Of a stretch of 8,026 bases of DNA, positions 5,665 to 8,026 are shown one piece after another. The notes below the pieces were generated by a model. The model did no database searches. It had not been told where the DNA came from and saw only the letters and a program-made list of their open reading frames with translations. Made by a program: the position numbers and the translations under genes. Source of the stretch: Campylobacteraceae bacterium (lineage in GTDB: Bacteria; Campylobacterota; Campylobacteria; Campylobacterales; Sulfurovaceae); NCBI GenBank assembly GCA_027002755.1, contig JALWZI010000050.1:1-8026 (forward strand), given 5' to 3'. Every line of letters begins with the position of its first letter. Position 1 is the first letter of the stretch.

Positions 5665-7040
5665 TGTCACAACTGGACGATATTCGTAACAGGATCAAAA
5701 CGGAGGTCAAGCACCTCAAGGAGTCTCGTCGTTCCGAACACGATGTCTTTTACCAGGCCCTGGAAGAGGTGCTCCTCTCCGTCGCACCTCTCTACCTCTC
5801 CGATCCGAAGTACGAACGGCACAACGTTGTCCGTCGTCTGGCGGTCCCCGACCGGATCATCAAGTTCAAGGTTGCCTGGCTGGATGACAACAACGAGATC
5901 CAGGTCAATACCGGCTACCGTGTCCAGTTCAACAACACCCTTGGGCCCTACAAGGGAGGCCTGCGCTTCCACCCCACGGTCAACGAAGGAGTCCTGAAGT
6001 TTCTGGGCTTCGAACAGATCTTCAAAAACGCTCTGACGGGCCTGCCCATCGGCGGCGGCAAAGGTGGCAGCGACTTCGACCCCAAAGGGAAGAGCGACAT
6101 GGAGGTGATGAAATTCTGCTCCGCCTTCATGACCGAGCTGCACAAATATATCGGTCCCGACATCGACGTTCCCGCCGGTGACATCGGCGTCGGAGGACGG
6201 GAGATCGGCTATCTTTACGGAGAGTACAAGAAGATCACCTCCCGCTACAACGGGGTGCTGACCGGCAAGCCCTTCTTCTTCGGCGGCTCCCTCGGACGCC
6301 CCGAAGCGACGGGATACGGGGTGGTCTATTTCACCCAGCAGATGCTGGAGGAGATGGAAAAAGAGCCGCTGGAAGGAAAGGTCTGTACCGTCAGCGGTGC
6401 CGGCAACGTGGCGCTGCACGCCATCGAAAAGCTGCTGCAGCTGGGAGCGATTCCTGTTACCTGTACCGACAGCCGGGGAACCCTCTACGATCCGAGGGGG
6501 CTGGATATCGAGCTTCTCAAGGAGCTCAAGCTGGTCAAGCGCGCCTCGTTGGAGGAGTATGCCAAGGTCCATGCCGAAGCGAAATACATTCCGGTCTCCG
6601 AGTATCCCGAAGGGGGGCATGCCGTCTGGCATATTCCCGCCTATGCCGCCTTCCCCTGCGCCACCCAGAACGAGCTGACGGAGGTCGATGCCAAAGCGTT
6701 GATCAAAAACGGGGTCGTCAGCGTCACCGAAGGGGCCAACATGCCCAGTACCCCCGAAGCGATCGAAGCTTTCCTCGAAGCGGGGATCGCCTTCGGCCCC
6801 GCCAAGGCTGCCAATGCCGGCGGTGTAGCCGTCAGCGAGTTCGAAATGAGCCAGAACGCCCAGCTGCAGCGCTGGAGTTTCGAAGAGGTGGATCGCAAGC
6901 TCAAAGAGACCATGGTCCACATCTGCCGAACCATCGTCCGGACTTCCCGGGAATACGGCGTGGAAGGCAACCTGGTCGACGGGGCCAACATCGCCGGCTT
7001 CAAACGGGTGGCCGACGCGATGATCGCGGAAGGAATCTAA
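5664..7040 (+). CDS. gdhA: NADP-type glutamate dehydrogenase GdhA
   Basis: Hexameric glutamate dehydrogenase catalyses reductive amination of 2-oxoglutarate with ammonium, joining nitrogen and carbon metabolism. The product (458 residues from ATG 5664) has the length of the small hexameric class (about 450). The dimerisation/substrate domain contains YKGGLRFHP (96-104), GLPIGGGKGGSDFDPKGKS (126-144, catalytic Lys133) and VPAGDIGVGGREIG (169-182, catalytic Asp173). The dinucleotide fold carries VSGAGNVA (243-250), and TDSRG (268-272) sits where the cofactor's ribose is read. The C-terminal ANAGGVAVSEFEMSQN and VDGANIAGF are typical. NADPH preference is inferred from overall likeness to bacterial GdhA. 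I chose ATG 5664 because AAGGAG (5653-5658) is five bases away; GTG 5661 is in frame but too close to it. It overlaps the pyrF stop, an unusual partner. Confidence 0.95.
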   Translation: MSQLDDIRNRIKTEVKHLKESRRSEHDVFYQALEEVLLSVAPLYLSDPKYERHNVVRRLAVPDRIIKFKVAWLDDNNEIQVNTGYRVQFNNTLGPYKGGLRFHPTVNEGVLKFLGFEQIFKNALTGLPIGGGKGGSDFDPKGKSDMEVMKFCSAFMTELHKYIGPDIDVPAGDIGVGGREIGYLYGEYKKITSRYNGVLTGKPFFFGGSLGRPEATGYGVVYFTQQMLEEMEKEPLEGKVCTVSGAGNVALHAIEKLLQLGAIPVTCTDSRGTLYDPRGLDIELLKELKLVKRASLEEYAKVHAEAKYIPVSEYPEGGHAVWHIPAYAAFPCATQNELTEVDAKALIKNGVVSVTEGANMPSTPEAIEAFLEAGIAFGPAKAANAGGVAVSEFEMSQNAQLQRWSFEEVDRKLKETMVHICRTIVRTSREYGVEGNLVDGANIAGFKRVADAMIAEGI

Positions 7041-7224
7041 AAAGCCCTCTCCTATAGTTTTTAGCGTGGGACTGCCATCCCGCACCCTCTTGAGCACAGA
7101 GATTCCAGGTGGCTACTTATCCTTTGGTTCTCAGAGAGCATTAGAGATGACACATGGGAGAGCGTGAAGCCAAAGAAGGCTACAATAGATCTGCCTTTAT
7201 GGGGCAGGAAGGGGGGCATATCCC
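7041..7224. other. Intergenic region gdhA-nuoA, non-coding with small hairpins
   Basis: No supported gene lies here. CTAAAAA (7037-7043, containing the gdhA stop) and TTTTTAG (7058-7064) are complementary but the stem is nearly all A-T. Just after, GTGGGA (7066-7071) pairs with TCCCGC (7078-7083) around CTGCCA, with one G-U pair. No T-run follows, so this is a weak terminator at best. GGCTAC occurs at 7111-7116 and 7179-7184, and CTTTGG (7122-7127) is complementary to CCAAAG (7170-7175). TACAAT at 7181-7186 is a plausible -10 for nuoA. Confidence 0.5.
7181..7186 (+). promoter_or_regulatory. Possible -10 box for the nuo operon
   Basis: TACAAT matches TATAAT at five of six positions and lies 38 bases before the nuoA ATG, giving a leader of about 30 bases. 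There is no recognisable -35 at the normal spacing. Because nuoA opens an operon after a 184-base gap, a promoter in this gap is expected; this hexamer is the best candidate I see. Confidence 0.35.
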
Positions 7225-7572
7225 ATGGAACAGTTTCTCATCTACGCCATCGCGCTCACTCTGGCGGTCTTTCTGCTCTATTTCGTCGGAGTGGCTATCG
7301 CCCCCTACGACCCCGACAGTGTCAAGAACGATCACTTCGAGTGCGGACTCCCCGCCAGCAGCGAACACCCCCGCCGTGCCAACTACGGCTATTTCGTCTA
7401 TGCCATCATGTTCATCGTCGCCGACATGACGGGGCTCTTTTTCGCCCTTTTCGTCTTCGATACGGATCGCAGGGCCTCCATCGTCGCGGCACTCTTCGCC
7501 GTGGCGGTGGCGATCGCCGTGACCCTGGCGATGCGGGAGATCCAGTTGAGCCGGTCCAAAGGAACACGATGA
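7225..7572 (+). CDS. nuoA: NADH-quinone oxidoreductase subunit A (NuoA), divergent
   Basis: NuoA is a small membrane subunit of respiratory complex I at the junction of membrane and peripheral arms. The 115-residue product has three hydrophobic helices (about 5-26, 54-78 and 86-104) and the family's ECGLP segment (39-43) in the long loop between helices one and two, followed by YGYFVYAIMFIVADMTGLFFALFVF. Typical NuoA reads FDVE in helix two; here it is ADMTG, keeping the Asp (residue 67) but with Thr69 at the usual Glu. Start: ATG 7225 with a purine-rich AAGGGGG (7209-7215) upstream. Its stop overlaps nuoB (ATGA), as in a nuo operon. The sequence is divergent from the main Campylobacter NuoA and likely belongs to the second complex I type found in some Campylobacterota. 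An F420H2-dehydrogenase-like or hydrogenase-linked complex is less likely but cannot be excluded from this fragment. Confidence 0.88.
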   Translation: MEQFLIYAIALTLAVFLLYFVGVAIAPYDPDSVKNDHFECGLPASSEHPRRANYGYFVYAIMFIVADMTGLFFALFVFDTDRRASIVAALFAVAVAIAVTLAMREIQLSRSKGTR

Positions 7573-8026
7573 TCAAAATTCTCGACTTTTTCGACTACGC
7601 CCGGAGCGAGAGCCTCTGGATGGCCCACTTCTGTACCGGCTGCTGTTCTCTGGAGATGGCGGCGGCCATGGGACCGCGCTACGACTGGGAGCGCTACGGC
7701 TATATGCCGACCCCGACCCCCCGACAGGCGGACGTGCTGATGATCACCGGTCTGGTGAGCAAAAAGATCCTGCCCGCCCTGCTGCGTACCTACGCCCAGA
7801 TGCCCGAGCCCAAATACGTGATGGCTCTGGGGGCCTGCAGCTACGACGGCGGTCCCTACAACGATTCGCTCTCGGTGATCAAGAACCCTACCGAGATCCT
7901 CCCCGCCGATGTCTTCGTCGCCGGCTGCCCTCCCAAGCCCGAGGCGATCATCGAGGGGCTCGAGACGATCAAGAAAAAGATCAAAAACAAAGAGCCCAGC
8001 GCCGCCAGCCAGGGGGGATTGTGGAA
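7569..8026 (+). CDS. nuoB: NADH-quinone oxidoreductase subunit B (NuoB), partial at 3' end
   Basis: NuoB holds the last iron-sulfur cluster (N2, 4Fe-4S) before quinone in the complex I peripheral arm. The window contains 152 codons, cut by its right edge; only a short tail is likely missing. The four cluster ligands are present: adjacent Cys25 and Cys26 (in FCTGCCSLEM), Cys90 (LGACSYDGGPY) and Cys120 (AGCPPKPEA), with spacing like E. coli NuoB. Other hallmarks are SLW (15-17), PRQADVLMITG (51-61) and MPEPKYVMALGAC. The N-terminus is short: the CC pair comes at 25-26 rather than about 60, and there is an extra Cys22, making CxxCC. ATG 7569 overlaps the nuoA stop and has AAAGGA (7558-7563) five bases upstream. 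The adjacent-Cys pair marks it as complex I/NuoB rather than a classic [NiFe]-hydrogenase small subunit. Confidence 0.92.
   Translation, partial: MIKILDFFDYARSESLWMAHFCTGCCSLEMAAAMGPRYDWERYGYMPTPTPRQADVLMITGLVSKKILPALLRTYAQMPEPKYVMALGACSYDGGPYNDSLSVIKNPTEILPADVFVAGCPPKPEAIIEGLETIKKKIKNKEPSAASQGGLW

Noticed and set aside
5667..7097. 476-residue minus-strand open frame opposite gdhA
   Set aside because: The frame is exactly antisense to a well-conserved gdhA. Its product is rich in Gly/Asp/Val with no domain I recognise, which is typical of antisense frames in GC-rich genes.
7154..7429. 91-residue plus-strand frame starting before nuoA
   Set aside because: Most of it overlaps nuoA out of frame. 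The part before nuoA has no homology I can see and no ribosome-binding site.
7569..8026. [NiFe]-hydrogenase small subunit
   Set aside because: Those proteins use a CxxC proximal-cluster motif. The adjacent Cys25-Cys26 pair, the GAC and GCPPKPEA motifs and the overlap with nuoA identify NuoB.

Overview
The window is GC-rich, densely packed bacterial DNA. It best fits a high-GC member of the Campylobacterota (Sulfurovum/Nitratifractor-like, chemolithotrophic), but this placement is inference. It rests on the tRNA-Met type, Campylobacterota-like moeA and pyrF proteins, and a divergent second-type nuo cluster of the kind I associate with that group. No rRNA, CRISPR array, transposase, integrase or phage gene is visible.

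Layout: (1) an elongator-type tRNA-Met(CAT) at 47-123, followed by a 290-base gap with no convincing gene. (2) moeA (414-1628, molybdenum cofactor synthesis), ending against a convergent 62-residue unknown gene on the minus strand (1648-1836). (3) An AT-rich island (about 1850-2071) holding coding-like scraps on both strands and, at its right end, a good sigma70-type promoter. (4) A tight three-gene plus-strand operon (2072-4837): a DUF3302/YiaW-type small membrane protein, a YiaV-type HlyD membrane-fusion protein, and a TolC/NodT-family outer-membrane lipoprotein. (5) A 107-base spacer with four tandem 8-base units, a long imperfect hairpin and a second small GC hairpin. (6) pyrF (4945-5664) overlapping gdhA (5664-7040) at TGATG. 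(7) A 184-base non-coding gap. (8) The start of a nuo operon: nuoA (7225-7572) and nuoB (from 7569, cut by the window edge).

Functionally the window is mostly core metabolism: Moco insertion, UMP synthesis, ammonium assimilation into glutamate and respiratory complex I. An envelope export module is inserted between. That module has an outer-membrane channel and a periplasmic adaptor but no recognisable inner-membrane pump; only the two-helix DUF3302 protein sits there. Together with the variant NuoA/NuoB, this is the most interesting content. I see no clearly undescribed large system. The candidates for novelty are the pump-less export operon, the 62-residue protein with the remnant upstream of it, and the hairpin repeat element before pyrF.
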